Shown here: piece by piece, positions 8,182 to 15,821 of the stretch
How positions within the stretch are numbered: position 1 is the stretch's first letter
How the letters are laid out: each line of letters opens with the position of its first letter
DNA from: Actinomadura_E scrupuli
GTDB taxonomy: Bacteria; Actinomycetota; Actinomycetes; Streptosporangiales; Streptosporangiaceae
DNA: 64,000 bases
NCBI RefSeq assembly: GCF_050971785.1
Contig: NZ_JBPCCU010000004.1
Coordinates: 248,001 to 312,000, forward strand
Direction: 5' to 3'
Notes under the pieces: model-generated
Told to the model about the DNA's origin: nothing
The model's input: only the letters and a program-made list of their open reading frames with translations
The model's database searches: none
Translations under genes and position numbers: made by a program

Positions 8182-8390
8182 AAGACCAGTGCGCTGGTGG
8201 CACCTGCGTCACCTGCTCCGACGAGGCGCTGCCGGTACGCGTCGTGGCGCTGCTGCCCGGCGGTCTCGCCGTCGTCGACGCCGGGGGCCGCACCGAGGAG
8301 GTCAGCGTCGCGCTCGTCGACGCCCCGGTGGGCGCGACCGTCCTGGTGCACGCGGGAGAGGCCATCGCCGTGATCGGAGACGCCGGATGA
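8178..8390 (+). CDS. HypC/HupF-like hydrogenase chaperone, divergent N-terminus
   Basis: A 70-residue small beta-barrel protein whose body (LPVRVVALLPGG, then EEVSVALVDAPVGATVLVHAGEAIAVIG) matches the HypC/HupF family. Canonical HypC begins Met-Cys and uses that cysteine to carry the Fe(CN)2CO unit. Here the start is GTG-encoded V/M-KDQCAGGTCVTCS, with cysteines at 5, 10 and 13 and none at position 2, and no alternative start puts a Cys at position 2. It overlaps the genes on both sides by 4 bp. A canonical HypC is encoded separately at 16059, so this one is probably a specialised partner for this hydrogenase. Confidence 0.8.
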   Translation: MKDQCAGGTCVTCSDEALPVRVVALLPGGLAVVDAGGRTEEVSVALVDAPVGATVLVHAGEAIAVIGDAG

Positions 8391-9106
8391 CCGACCACCC
8401 GCAGGTCCCGGTCGTCCCCGACGGCATGCAGGACCTCTACCCGTTCCTGTACGCCCACGAGAGCGACTCCGGCACCGTGCTGGCCGAGGCGGCCCGGTCG
8501 ACCGCGGCCAAGGCGGCCGAGATCGTACGGCTGCGCCGGGAGGTCGCCGGGCTCTACGCGGCCGACCTGTCGGCCTGCGCCCGTGCCATGGCCTGCCGGT
8601 TCGCGGCCGGGGGGCGCCTGTTCACGTTCGGGAACGGCGGCAGCAGCACCGACGCGCAGGGATTGGCCGCCACGTTCCTGCATCCGCCGATGGGCCGGCC
8701 GCTACCGGCGGTGTGCCTCGCCTGTGACGTCGCCGTCGTCACGGCCCTGTCCAACGACATCGGGTTCGATGTCGTGTTCGCACGTCAGATCGCGGCGTTC
8801 GGGCGGCCCGGCGACATCGCACTGGGGCTGTCCACCAGCGGGGGTTCCCCGAACGTCGTGCAGGCGTTCGAGGAGGCCGCCCGGCGCGGCCTGCTCACCA
8901 TCGGCATGGCCGGCTACCACGGTGGCCGGCTGACCGAACTCGAAATGATCGACCACCTGTTCGTCATCCCGTCGTCCTCGGTGCACCGCATCCAGGAGGC
9001 CCAGACGACCGTCTACCACGTGCTGTGGGAGCTGACGCTGCGGGCGATGGCGGAGCAGAAGGTCGCAGCCGCAGGCTGCCCGGCGTGGGGAGGCGAGGTG
9101 CCATGA
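8387..9106 (+). CDS. SIS-domain phosphoheptose-isomerase-like protein 2 of the hydrogenase operon
   Basis: A 239-residue SIS-domain protein. It is closer to GmhA than its neighbour: it keeps LFTFGNGGSSTDAQGLAATF (about residues 83-102), GLSTSGGSPNVVQAFEEA, and the C-terminal SSSVHRIQEAQTTVYHVLWE helix. GmhA isomerises sedoheptulose-7-phosphate, but no other heptose genes lie nearby. The ATG at 8387 overlaps the HypC-like stop (ATGA), and the stop overlaps the small-subunit start in the same way. Placement inside a hydrogenase operon suggests a dedicated, undefined maturation or carbon-supply role (inference). Confidence 0.83.
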   Translation: MTDHPQVPVVPDGMQDLYPFLYAHESDSGTVLAEAARSTAAKAAEIVRLRREVAGLYAADLSACARAMACRFAAGGRLFTFGNGGSSTDAQGLAATFLHPPMGRPLPAVCLACDVAVVTALSNDIGFDVVFARQIAAFGRPGDIALGLSTSGGSPNVVQAFEEAARRGLLTIGMAGYHGGRLTELEMIDHLFVIPSSSVHRIQEAQTTVYHVLWELTLRAMAEQKVAAAGCPAWGGEVP

Positions 9107-10188
9107 CCGAGTCCGCGACGCGTACCGAGAGCGTGGAGAGCCAGGAGCCACTGGTCCATCTGCTGTGGATCAACGCCGGCCTGAGCTGCGACGGCGACTC
9201 GGTGGCGCTCACGGCGGCCGCCCAGCCCAGCATCGAGGAGATCGCCCTCGGAGTACTGCCGGGGCTGCCCAGGCTGGCGGTGCACTGGCCGCTCATCGAC
9301 TTCGAGAGCGGGCCGGAGCAGGGCGCCGACACCTTCATCCAGTGGTTCCACAAGGCCGACCGCGGTGAGCTGGACCCCTTCGTGCTGGTCATCGAGGGTT
9401 CCATCCCCAACGAGTCGATCAAATCGGAAGGCTACTGGTGCGGGTTCGGCAACAACCCGGAGACCGGGCAGCCGATGACCACCAGCGAATGGCTGGACCG
9501 GCTGGCGCCCAAGGCCACCGCGGTGGTCGCCGCGGGGACCTGCGCGACGTACGGCGGCATCCACGCGATGGCCGGCAACCCGACCGGCGCGATGGGCGTG
9601 CCCGACTACCTCGGCTGGGACTGGAAGTCCAAGGCGGGCGTACCGATCGTGTGCGTGCCCGGCTGCCCGATCCAGCCGGACAACCTGTCGGAGACGTTCG
9701 TCTACCTGCTCTACCAGCTCACCGGCCAGGCCCCGATGATCCCGCTGGACGACAAGCTGCGGCCCACCTGGCTGTTCGGCGCGACGGTCCACGAGGGCTG
9801 CGACCGGGCCGGCTACTACGAGCAGGGCGACTTCGCCAAGGAGTACGACTCGCCGAAGTGCCTGGTCAAGCTGGGTTGCTGGGGGCCGGTCGTGAAGTGC
9901 AACGTGCCCAAGCGGGGATGGATGAACGGCATCGGCGGCTGCCCGAACGTCGGCGGCATCTGCATCGCCTGCACCATGCCCGGCTTCCCCGACAAGTTCA
10001 TGCCGTTCATGGACGAGCCGCCCGGCGCGCGGGTCTCCTCCACGGCCAGCGCGCTGTACGGCGGGGTCGTCCGCGCGCTGCGCGGCGTCACGCTCAGGAC
10101 CGTCGACAAGGAGCCCCGCTGGCGCCACAAGGGCGAGCGGCTGACGACCGGATACCGGCCCTCGTGGGCCGGAAGGGAGTCCAGATGA
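9103..10188 (+). CDS. hhyS: [NiFe]-hydrogenase small subunit, group 1h (actinobacterial type)
   Basis: A 361-residue iron-sulfur subunit of an uptake [NiFe]-hydrogenase. The proximal cluster site reads LWINAGLSCDGDSVALTAA (about residues 21-39). Cys29 and Asp32 replace the usual Cys-x-x-Cys, matching the 3Cys-1Asp proximal cluster described for the Ralstonia eutropha actinobacterial-type enzyme. Further cluster ligands are visible in GTCATYGG, VPGCPIQPDN, HEGCDR, KCLVKLGCWGPVVKCN and GGCPNVGGICIACTMPGFPDKF. No twin-arginine signal is present, so the enzyme should stay cytoplasmic. It passes electrons from H2 oxidation at the large subunit to an unidentified acceptor. It starts at ATG 9103 in an ATGA overlap. 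Confidence 0.95.
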   Translation: MTESATRTESVESQEPLVHLLWINAGLSCDGDSVALTAAAQPSIEEIALGVLPGLPRLAVHWPLIDFESGPEQGADTFIQWFHKADRGELDPFVLVIEGSIPNESIKSEGYWCGFGNNPETGQPMTTSEWLDRLAPKATAVVAAGTCATYGGIHAMAGNPTGAMGVPDYLGWDWKSKAGVPIVCVPGCPIQPDNLSETFVYLLYQLTGQAPMIPLDDKLRPTWLFGATVHEGCDRAGYYEQGDFAKEYDSPKCLVKLGCWGPVVKCNVPKRGWMNGIGGCPNVGGICIACTMPGFPDKFMPFMDEPPGARVSSTASALYGGVVRALRGVTLRTVDKEPRWRHKGERLTTGYRPSWAGRESR

Positions 10189-11972
10189 CCGAGCGCACCG
10201 GGACCGGCGACGGCCTGGTCGAGATGGCGTGGGACCCGATCACCCGCATCGTGGGCAGCCTCGGCATCTACACCAAGATCGACTTCAAGCAGAAGACCGT
10301 CGCCGAGTGCTACAGCACCTCGTCGATCTTCCGCGGCTACAGCATCTTCATGAAGGGCAAGGACCCCCGGGACGCGCACTTCATCACCAGCCGCATCTGC
10401 GGGATCTGCGGCGACAACCACGCCACCTGCTCGGTCTACGCACAGAACATGGCCTACGGAGCCCGGCCGCCGGCGCTGGGGGAGTGGATCCTCAACCTCG
10501 GCGAGGCCGCCGAGTACATGTTCGACCACAACATCTACCAGGAGAACCTGGTCGGCGTGGACTACTGCGAGCGCATGGTCCGCGAGACCAACCCCGCGGT
10601 GTGGGAGCTGGCCAAACGCACCGAGGCTCCGCACGCCGACGCGCACGGCTACAAGACCATCGCCGACATCATGTCGTCGCTCAACCCGCTGGAAGGCGAG
10701 TTCTACCTGGAGGCCCTGCAGGTCAGCAGGGTCGCCCGGGAGATGTTCTGCCTCATGGAGGGGCGCCACGTCCACCCCTCCACCGTCTACCCGGGCGGGA
10801 TGGGCACGGTCGCCTCCGTACAGCTGTTCACCGACTACCTGTCGCGGCTCATGCGGTACGTCGAGTTCATGAAGCGGGTCGTGCCGATGCACGACGACCT
10901 GTTCGACTTCTTCTACGACGCCCTGCCCGGCTATGAGGAGGTCGGCCGGCGGCGCATCCTGCTGGGCTGCTGGGGGAGCCTCAACGACCCGGCGCACTGC
11001 GACTTCGACTACCGGAACATGTCGGAGTGGGGCCGCAGGATGTTCGTCACCCCGGGCGTCATCGTCGACGGCAGGCTCGTCACCAACGACCTCGTGGACA
11101 TCAACCTCGGCATCCGGATCCTGCTCGGCAGCTCCTACTACCAGGACTGGGAGGAGCAGGACGTCTTCGTGACCAGGGATCCGCTCGGCAACCCGGTCGA
11201 CCGGCGGCACCCGTGGAACCAGCACACCATCCCGCGGCCGGCCAAGCGCGACTTCGCCGGCAACTACAGCTGGGTGATGTCGCCGCGCTGGTTCGACGGC
11301 ACCGACCACCTGCCCCTCGACACCGGCGGCGGCCCGATCGCCCGGCTCTGGTCGACGGCCCTGTCCGGCCTGGTGGACAACGACTACGTCCGGGCCACCG
11401 GGCACAGCGTGGTCATCAATCTGCCGCGCACGCTCACCAAGCCGGAGGTGACGTTCGAGTGGCACATCCCCCGGCGCAACGGGGAGCCGATCAGCAACAC
11501 CCTCGAACGCAACCGGGCCCGGACCTACTTCCAGGCCTACTCGGCCGCGATCGCCCTGCACTTCGTCGAGATGGGCCTGGCCGAGCTGCGCGCCGGGCGC
11601 ACCCAGACCTGGGCGCCCTTCACGGTGCCGGAGGAGGCCATCAGCTGCGGGTTCTCCGAGGCCGTCCGCGGCGTCCTGTCCCACCACATGGTCATCCGGA
11701 ACGGCAAGATCGCCAACTACCATCCGTACCCGCCGACGCCCTGGAACGCCAGCGTCCGCGACGTCCACGGAGTGCCGGGACCGTACGAGGACGCGGTCCA
11801 GAACACGCCGATCTTCGAGGAGAACCCGCCGGAGACCTTCAAGGGCATCGACATCATGCGGACGGTGCGCAGCTTCGACCCCTGCCTGCCGTGTGGCGTG
11901 CACATGTACGTCGGCCCGGGTCAGGTGCGCCAGAAGCTGCACAACCCGACGGCCTACGGCGAGATGACCTGA
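10185..11972 (+). CDS. hhyL: [NiFe]-hydrogenase large subunit, group 1h
   Basis: A 595-residue catalytic subunit that binds the NiFe(CN)2CO centre. The L1 motif SRICGICGDNHATCS gives Cys72, Cys75 and His79. The L2 motif DPCLPCGVH gives Cys567 and Cys570. After His573 comes a 22-residue tail of the kind removed by a maturation endopeptidase, and such a protease is encoded at 15067. Group 1h enzymes are high-affinity, oxygen-tolerant hydrogenases that let aerobic actinobacteria oxidise atmospheric H2 for maintenance energy. The ATG at 10185 overlaps the small-subunit stop (ATGA), so the two chains are translationally coupled. Confidence 0.96.
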   Translation: MTERTGTGDGLVEMAWDPITRIVGSLGIYTKIDFKQKTVAECYSTSSIFRGYSIFMKGKDPRDAHFITSRICGICGDNHATCSVYAQNMAYGARPPALGEWILNLGEAAEYMFDHNIYQENLVGVDYCERMVRETNPAVWELAKRTEAPHADAHGYKTIADIMSSLNPLEGEFYLEALQVSRVAREMFCLMEGRHVHPSTVYPGGMGTVASVQLFTDYLSRLMRYVEFMKRVVPMHDDLFDFFYDALPGYEEVGRRRILLGCWGSLNDPAHCDFDYRNMSEWGRRMFVTPGVIVDGRLVTNDLVDINLGIRILLGSSYYQDWEEQDVFVTRDPLGNPVDRRHPWNQHTIPRPAKRDFAGNYSWVMSPRWFDGTDHLPLDTGGGPIARLWSTALSGLVDNDYVRATGHSVVINLPRTLTKPEVTFEWHIPRRNGEPISNTLERNRARTYFQAYSAAIALHFVEMGLAELRAGRTQTWAPFTVPEEAISCGFSEAVRGVLSHHMVIRNGKIANYHPYPPTPWNASVRDVHGVPGPYEDAVQNTPIFEENPPETFKGIDIMRTVRSFDPCLPCGVHMYVGPGQVRQKLHNPTAYGEMT

Positions 11973-11976
11973 GCCG

Positions 11977-12516
11977 ATGACCGATCTCCGCGACGCCGAG
12001 TCGCGCCTCGAGGAACTGCTGGCCGAGCTCGGCGGGCGGCCGGACGTACGCGAGCGCGCCGACGAGCTGGTCCGGCTGCTGATCGACCTCTACGGCGAGG
12101 GGCTGACCCGGATCACCCGGCTGCTGCCGGCCGCCGAGCTCGAACGGCTGGCCGCCGACGACCTGGTGGCCAGCCTGCTGATCCTGCACGACCTGCATCC
12201 GCACTCGACCGCGGACCGGGTGCACCTGGCGCTGGAGAAGGTCCGGCCCTATCTCGGGTCGCACGCCGGCGGCGTCGAGCTGCTCGGCGTGGGAGACGAC
12301 GGGGTGGTACGGCTCCGGCTGGAGGGCGCCTGCGACGGTTGCCCCTCGTCGGCGGCGACCGTGCGGGACGCCATCGAGCGGGCCGTCCTGGACGCCGCGC
12401 CCGAAGTGGCCGAGGTCCGGGTGGACGGGGCCGAACGCGAGCCCGCGCTGCTGCAGATCCTGCCGCGCCCGCCGCGCGAGTGCCCCGCCCCGCTGCGGGA
12501 CGGGCTCCGGCCATGA
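11977..12516 (+). CDS. NifU-like domain protein of the hydrogenase operon
   Basis: A 179-residue protein with an N-terminal helical region (about 1-80, rich in Leu/Glu) and a C-terminal NifU-type domain (about 85-150) carrying the cluster-binding motif LRLEGACDGCPSSAATVRDAIE. NifU C-terminal domains hold a transient [4Fe-4S] cluster on the CxxC of two subunits, so delivery of clusters to the small subunit is a sensible inference. It starts 4 bp after the large-subunit stop and ends in an ATGA overlap with the DUF5947 gene. Confidence 0.87.
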   Translation: MTDLRDAESRLEELLAELGGRPDVRERADELVRLLIDLYGEGLTRITRLLPAAELERLAADDLVASLLILHDLHPHSTADRVHLALEKVRPYLGSHAGGVELLGVGDDGVVRLRLEGACDGCPSSAATVRDAIERAVLDAAPEVAEVRVDGAEREPALLQILPRPPRECPAPLRDGLRP

Positions 12517-13190
12517 GCGGTGCCACCGGCCTGCGCCGCTTCCGGCGACCGCCCGCAGAGCCGCCCGCCGCCGCGCCGGCCGCCGGGCCGGTCGCCGGGC
12601 CCGCCGCATCGCCGGCCGGGCAGCGGCCGGCGCGGGAGCGCTGCGAGATATGCGACCGCCCGATCGGGTCCGCGCACGGTCACCTCGTCGACGTGCACAT
12701 CCGCGGCCTGATGTGCGCCTGCAGGCACTGCTACCTGCTGTTCACCCAGGAGGGGAGCGCGGGCGGACGGCTGCGCGCCGTACCCGACCGCTACCTCTAC
12801 GACCCGTCGTTCACCCTCACCGACGACCAGTGGGAGCGGCTGCAGATCCCGGTCGGCATGGCGTTCTTCTTCCGCAACTCGGCGCTCGACCGGTTCGCCG
12901 CCTTCTACCCCAGCCCGGCCGGGGCCACCGAGTCGCTGCTGCCGGCCGGCGTCTGGAGCGAGATCCTCGCCGCGAACCCGGCGGTCCCCGACCCCGAACC
13001 CGACGTGGAGGCCCTGCTGCTGCGCAGGCGGGAGGGCCGGGTGGACTGTCATCTGGTGCCCATCGACGCCTGCTACGACCTGGTCGGCCGGGTCCGGACG
13101 CACTGGCGGGGGTTCGCCGGCGGCGCCGAGGCATGGCAGGAGATCGAGGACTTCTTCGCCCGGCTGCGAGAACGGAGCCGCACTCCATGA
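12513..13190 (+). CDS. DUF5947 family protein
   Basis: A 225-residue protein with an Ala/Pro-rich N-terminus (about residues 8-38) and a zinc-ribbon-like region. That region has the pair CEICDRPI (about 44-51) and CACRHCYLLF (about 68-77), then YLYDPSFTLTDDQWERLQIPVGMAFFFRNS. This matches the DUF5947 family seen in actinobacterial hydrogenase operons. The four-plus cysteines could bind zinc or an Fe-S/rubredoxin-type iron. The function is unknown; a role in assembly or electron transfer is inferred only from context. It is coupled by ATGA overlaps to both neighbours. Confidence 0.78.
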   Translation: MSGATGLRRFRRPPAEPPAAAPAAGPVAGPAASPAGQRPARERCEICDRPIGSAHGHLVDVHIRGLMCACRHCYLLFTQEGSAGGRLRAVPDRYLYDPSFTLTDDQWERLQIPVGMAFFFRNSALDRFAAFYPSPAGATESLLPAGVWSEILAANPAVPDPEPDVEALLLRRREGRVDCHLVPIDACYDLVGRVRTHWRGFAGGAEAWQEIEDFFARLRERSRTP

Positions 13191-13822
13191 ACGACTTCGT
13201 CTTCGACTTCGACTGCCTCGGCTTCCGGGCCGAGCCGTACGCCGCGGCGCCCATGCTGGTGTTCCGGCTGCGGATCAGGGAGGTCTCGGGGCGGCCGGTC
13301 CGCGCCATCGCACTGCGCTGCCAGCTGCGGATCGAGCCGGCCCGGCGCCACTACACCGACACCGAGGCCATCCGGCTGGCCGGCCTGTTCGGCGAGCGCG
13401 CCCGCTGGGGCGACACGCTCAAGCCGCTGCAGCTCGCCGTGCTGCCGGTCATGGTGCCGGCCTTCACCGGCTCGATCGAGGTCGACGTCCCGCTGCCGTG
13501 CTCGTACGACCTGGAGGTCGCCACCGGGCAGTACTTCCACGCCCTCGACGACGGCGAGATCCCGCTGCTGATGCTCTTCAGCGGCACCGTCTTCACCCCC
13601 GACGGCATCGCCCCGATCCCCTGGGACCGGGAGTGCCACCACCGCATGCCGGTGGCGGTGTGGCGCGACCTCATGGAGATGTACTTCCCCGGCGGCGGCT
13701 GGCTCCGGCTCACCAGGGAGACGCTGGACGCGCTGCAGGACTTCAAGCACCGCCAGGCCATCCCCACCTGGGACGGGGCGGTCACCGCGCTGCTGAGGGA
13801 GGTGCCGGCCGATGAGCTTTGA
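13187..13822 (+). CDS. DUF6084 family protein
   Basis: A 211-residue protein starting MNDFVFDFDCLGFRAEPYAA, matching the DUF6084 family of actinobacterial hydrogenase loci. It has beta-rich patterning (VFRLRIREV, IALRCQLRIEP), an LPVMVPAFTGSIEVDVPLP stretch and an invariant-looking PWDRECHHRMPVAVW near residue 145. No catalytic motif is recognised. The ATG at 13187 overlaps the DUF5947 stop. Its 3' end overlaps the next gene by 11 bp. Confidence 0.78.
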   Translation: MNDFVFDFDCLGFRAEPYAAAPMLVFRLRIREVSGRPVRAIALRCQLRIEPARRHYTDTEAIRLAGLFGERARWGDTLKPLQLAVLPVMVPAFTGSIEVDVPLPCSYDLEVATGQYFHALDDGEIPLLMLFSGTVFTPDGIAPIPWDRECHHRMPVAVWRDLMEMYFPGGGWLRLTRETLDALQDFKHRQAIPTWDGAVTALLREVPADEL

Positions 13823-15011
13823 GGCCGCGCGCAGAGTCGCCGACGCCGTGCTGCTGGAGGGGTACGTCCTCTACCCCTACCGGGCCTCCGCGCCGAAGAA
13901 CCGGGTGCGCTGGCAGTTCGGGGTGCTGGCACCGCCCGGCGCGGACCCCTCGGAGACCTCGTTCGCGCAGACCGAGTGCCTCGTCACGCCGGGGGAGGTG
14001 CCCGCGCTCGATCTGCGGGTGCGCTTCCTCCAGGTCAGGACCCGCGAGGGCGAGCCGCCCTGGGACGAGGGCGCGGTACGCGAGATCGACGCGCACACGC
14101 CGCTCCGCCCCGGCACCGAACGGCTGATCCCGTTCGACCTGCCCGCCGACGCCGGGACCGGCGCGCGGCGGACCCGGCCGCTGACGGGGCTCATCAAGGT
14201 CGCCACCGAACCGGTCCCGGGGCCGAACCGGCTGTTCCGGGTCCGGGTGCGGGTCGAGAACCGCACCGCCTGGCGGGGCGGGCCGCGCGAGGAGATGCTG
14301 CGGCACTCGCTGGTCGCCGCGCACACGCTGCTCGCCGTGCAGGACGGCGGGTTCCTGTCGCTCACCGACCCGCCCGGCTGGGCGGCGGCCGCCGCGGCCG
14401 AGTGCCGCAACCGGCACACCTGGCCGGTGCTGATCAGCGCGGACACCATGCTGTCGTCTCCGATCATTCTCTACGACCACCCCGAGATCGCCCCGGAGAG
14501 CACCGCCGACCTCTGCGACGCGACCGAGATCGACGAACTGCTGGTGCTGCGCACGATGACGCTGACCGACGAGGAGAAACGCCAGGCCAGGGCCACCGAC
14601 CCCCGGGCCGCCGCGATCGTCGACCACGCGGACACGATCCCACCCGAGATCCTCGAGCGGCTGCACGGCGCGATCCGCACGGTCTCGCGGGAGCCGGCCG
14701 GCGACGTGCCCGCCACGCCCTGGTGGGATCCGGCCGCGGACCGCTCGGTGTCCCCCGACACAGACGGGGTCGAGGTGGCGGGCGGCATCGCGTCCCGCGG
14801 CGTACAGGTCCGCATCCGGCCCGGGCGGCGCCGCGGTGACGTCCAGGACATGTTCCTGCACGGCCGTACGGCCACGGTCGCGGCGGTCCTGCGCGACGTC
14901 GACGGGGCGACGCATCTGGCCGTCACGATCGACGACGACCCGGGGGCCGACCTCAACGCCGCCACCGGCCGGTTCCGCTACTTCGCCCCGGACGAGGTGG
15001 AGCTGCTGTGA
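13812..15011 (+). CDS. hydrogenase-operon protein of unknown function (399 aa)
   Basis: A 399-residue protein starting MSFEAARRVADAVLLEGYVLYPYRA. A homologous type is generally found beside group 1h hydrogenase genes, but its function is not known to me. Visible features are an N-terminal YPYRASAPKNRVRWQFGVL segment, a long central region rich in beta strands (VRFLQVR, LFRVRVRVENRT), a His-rich SLVAAHTLL segment, and a C-terminal VQVRIRPGRRRGDVQDMFLHGRTATVAAVLRDVDGATHLAVTIDDDPG-type domain near residues 335-385. No membrane segment or signal peptide is evident. It overlaps the DUF6084 gene by 11 bp, implying coupled translation. Confidence 0.75.
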   Translation: MSFEAARRVADAVLLEGYVLYPYRASAPKNRVRWQFGVLAPPGADPSETSFAQTECLVTPGEVPALDLRVRFLQVRTREGEPPWDEGAVREIDAHTPLRPGTERLIPFDLPADAGTGARRTRPLTGLIKVATEPVPGPNRLFRVRVRVENRTAWRGGPREEMLRHSLVAAHTLLAVQDGGFLSLTDPPGWAAAAAAECRNRHTWPVLISADTMLSSPIILYDHPEIAPESTADLCDATEIDELLVLRTMTLTDEEKRQARATDPRAAAIVDHADTIPPEILERLHGAIRTVSREPAGDVPATPWWDPAADRSVSPDTDGVEVAGGIASRGVQVRIRPGRRRGDVQDMFLHGRTATVAAVLRDVDGATHLAVTIDDDPGADLNAATGRFRYFAPDEVELL

Positions 15012-15066
15012 ACCGGAGCGAGGCCGGCGGCGCCTCCGGGCCCGCCGGAGCCGGCCGGAGGAGCCC

Positions 15067-15735
15067 GTGAAGACGCTGGTGGCGGGGGTCGGCAACATCT
15101 TCCTGGGCGACGACGGCTTCGGCGTGGAAGTGGCCCGCAGGCTGTCGGGGGATCCGGCGCGGGACGGGGTCCGGGTCGCCGACTACGGCATCCGCGGCCT
15201 GCATCTCGCCTACGAACTGCTGGACGGCTACGACGCCCTGATCCTGGTCGACGCCGTTGACCGGGGCGGCCCGCCGGGCACCGTGTACGTCATCGAGCCC
15301 GGTCCGGTGGGCCTGGGCACCGGCCAGGCCGGAAGCGAGACCGGCCGTGCGACGGGCGGCGACAGCGGGTGCGAGACCGGGGGCGCCGCCGGGGCCGGGA
15401 GCCGGGGCGAGGCCTGCGGTCCGGTGGACGGGCACGGCCTGACTCCCGAGGCGGTGCTGAGGATGCTCGCGTGGCTCGGCGGCGGGCTCGACCGCGTGCT
15501 GGTGGTGGGCTGCCAGGTCGCCGACGTGGGTGAGGGCATCGGGCTCAGCCCGCCGGTCGCCGGCGCGGTCGACGACGCGGCCGGCGTGGTCCGCGGCCTG
15601 CTCGACGATCTGCTCGACGACCTGCGGGGCGAGCCGCGCCACGAGCCATGCGACGAACCGCGGGACGGGCCGCGCCATGAGCCGCGGGACGAGACGACCG
15701 GAAAGGCGGGTCCACCGTGCTCAAGAAGTTTCTGA
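15067..15735 (+). CDS. hydrogenase maturation protease (HybD/HupD family) with a glycine-rich insertion
   Basis: A 222-residue nickel-dependent endopeptidase of the type that trims the large-subunit tail. VAGVGNIFLGDDGFGVEVA puts Asp16 at the position of HybD Glu16, and LILVDAVD puts Asp62 at HybD Asp62. The third ligand appears as His123 in DGHGLTPEA. Between them, residues about 82-119 are a Gly/Ser/Thr-rich low-complexity insertion not usual in the family. The C-terminus carries Arg/Glu/Pro-rich repeats (RHEP, RDGP). The GTG at 15067 follows GGAGGA and stands 55 bp after the previous stop. The last 19 bases overlap the next small gene. Confidence 0.85.
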   Translation: MKTLVAGVGNIFLGDDGFGVEVARRLSGDPARDGVRVADYGIRGLHLAYELLDGYDALILVDAVDRGGPPGTVYVIEPGPVGLGTGQAGSETGRATGGDSGCETGGAAGAGSRGEACGPVDGHGLTPEAVLRMLAWLGGGLDRVLVVGCQVADVGEGIGLSPPVAGAVDDAAGVVRGLLDDLLDDLRGEPRHEPCDEPRDGPRHEPRDETTGKAGPPCSRSF

Positions 15736-15821
15736 TGGCCGCCCTGCTGGCAGGGCTGGTCTGCCTGATCGTCCAATCGATACCGGACATCCGCCGGTAT
15801 CTGCGGATAAGGAGCATGTGA
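15717..15821 (+). CDS. DUF6893-type 34-residue membrane peptide
   Basis: A very short gene running from GTG 15717 to TGA 15821, encoding V/M-LKKFLMAALLAGLVCLIVQ followed by SIPDIRRYLRIRSM. It matches the DUF6893 small-protein family: a short positive N-terminus, one hydrophobic helix (about residues 5-19), and a conserved PDIRRYLRIR tail. It starts inside the protease gene and its stop overlaps the HypA-like start as TGATG, so it is translationally linked to both. A single membrane span with a cytosolic basic tail could anchor or tether a hydrogenase component (inference). Confidence 0.75.
   Translation: MLKKFLMAALLAGLVCLIVQSIPDIRRYLRIRSM

Noticed and set aside
7561..9106. Heptose/LPS biosynthesis locus based on two GmhA-like genes
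   Set aside because: No other ADP-heptose genes are present, and both genes are embedded in and coupled to the hydrogenase operon.
9816..11942. 708-codon open frame on the minus strand antisense to the hydrogenase subunits
   Set aside because: It is a high-GC shadow of the real subunits: low-complexity Val/Asp/Arg-rich sequence, no domain, no ribosome site.
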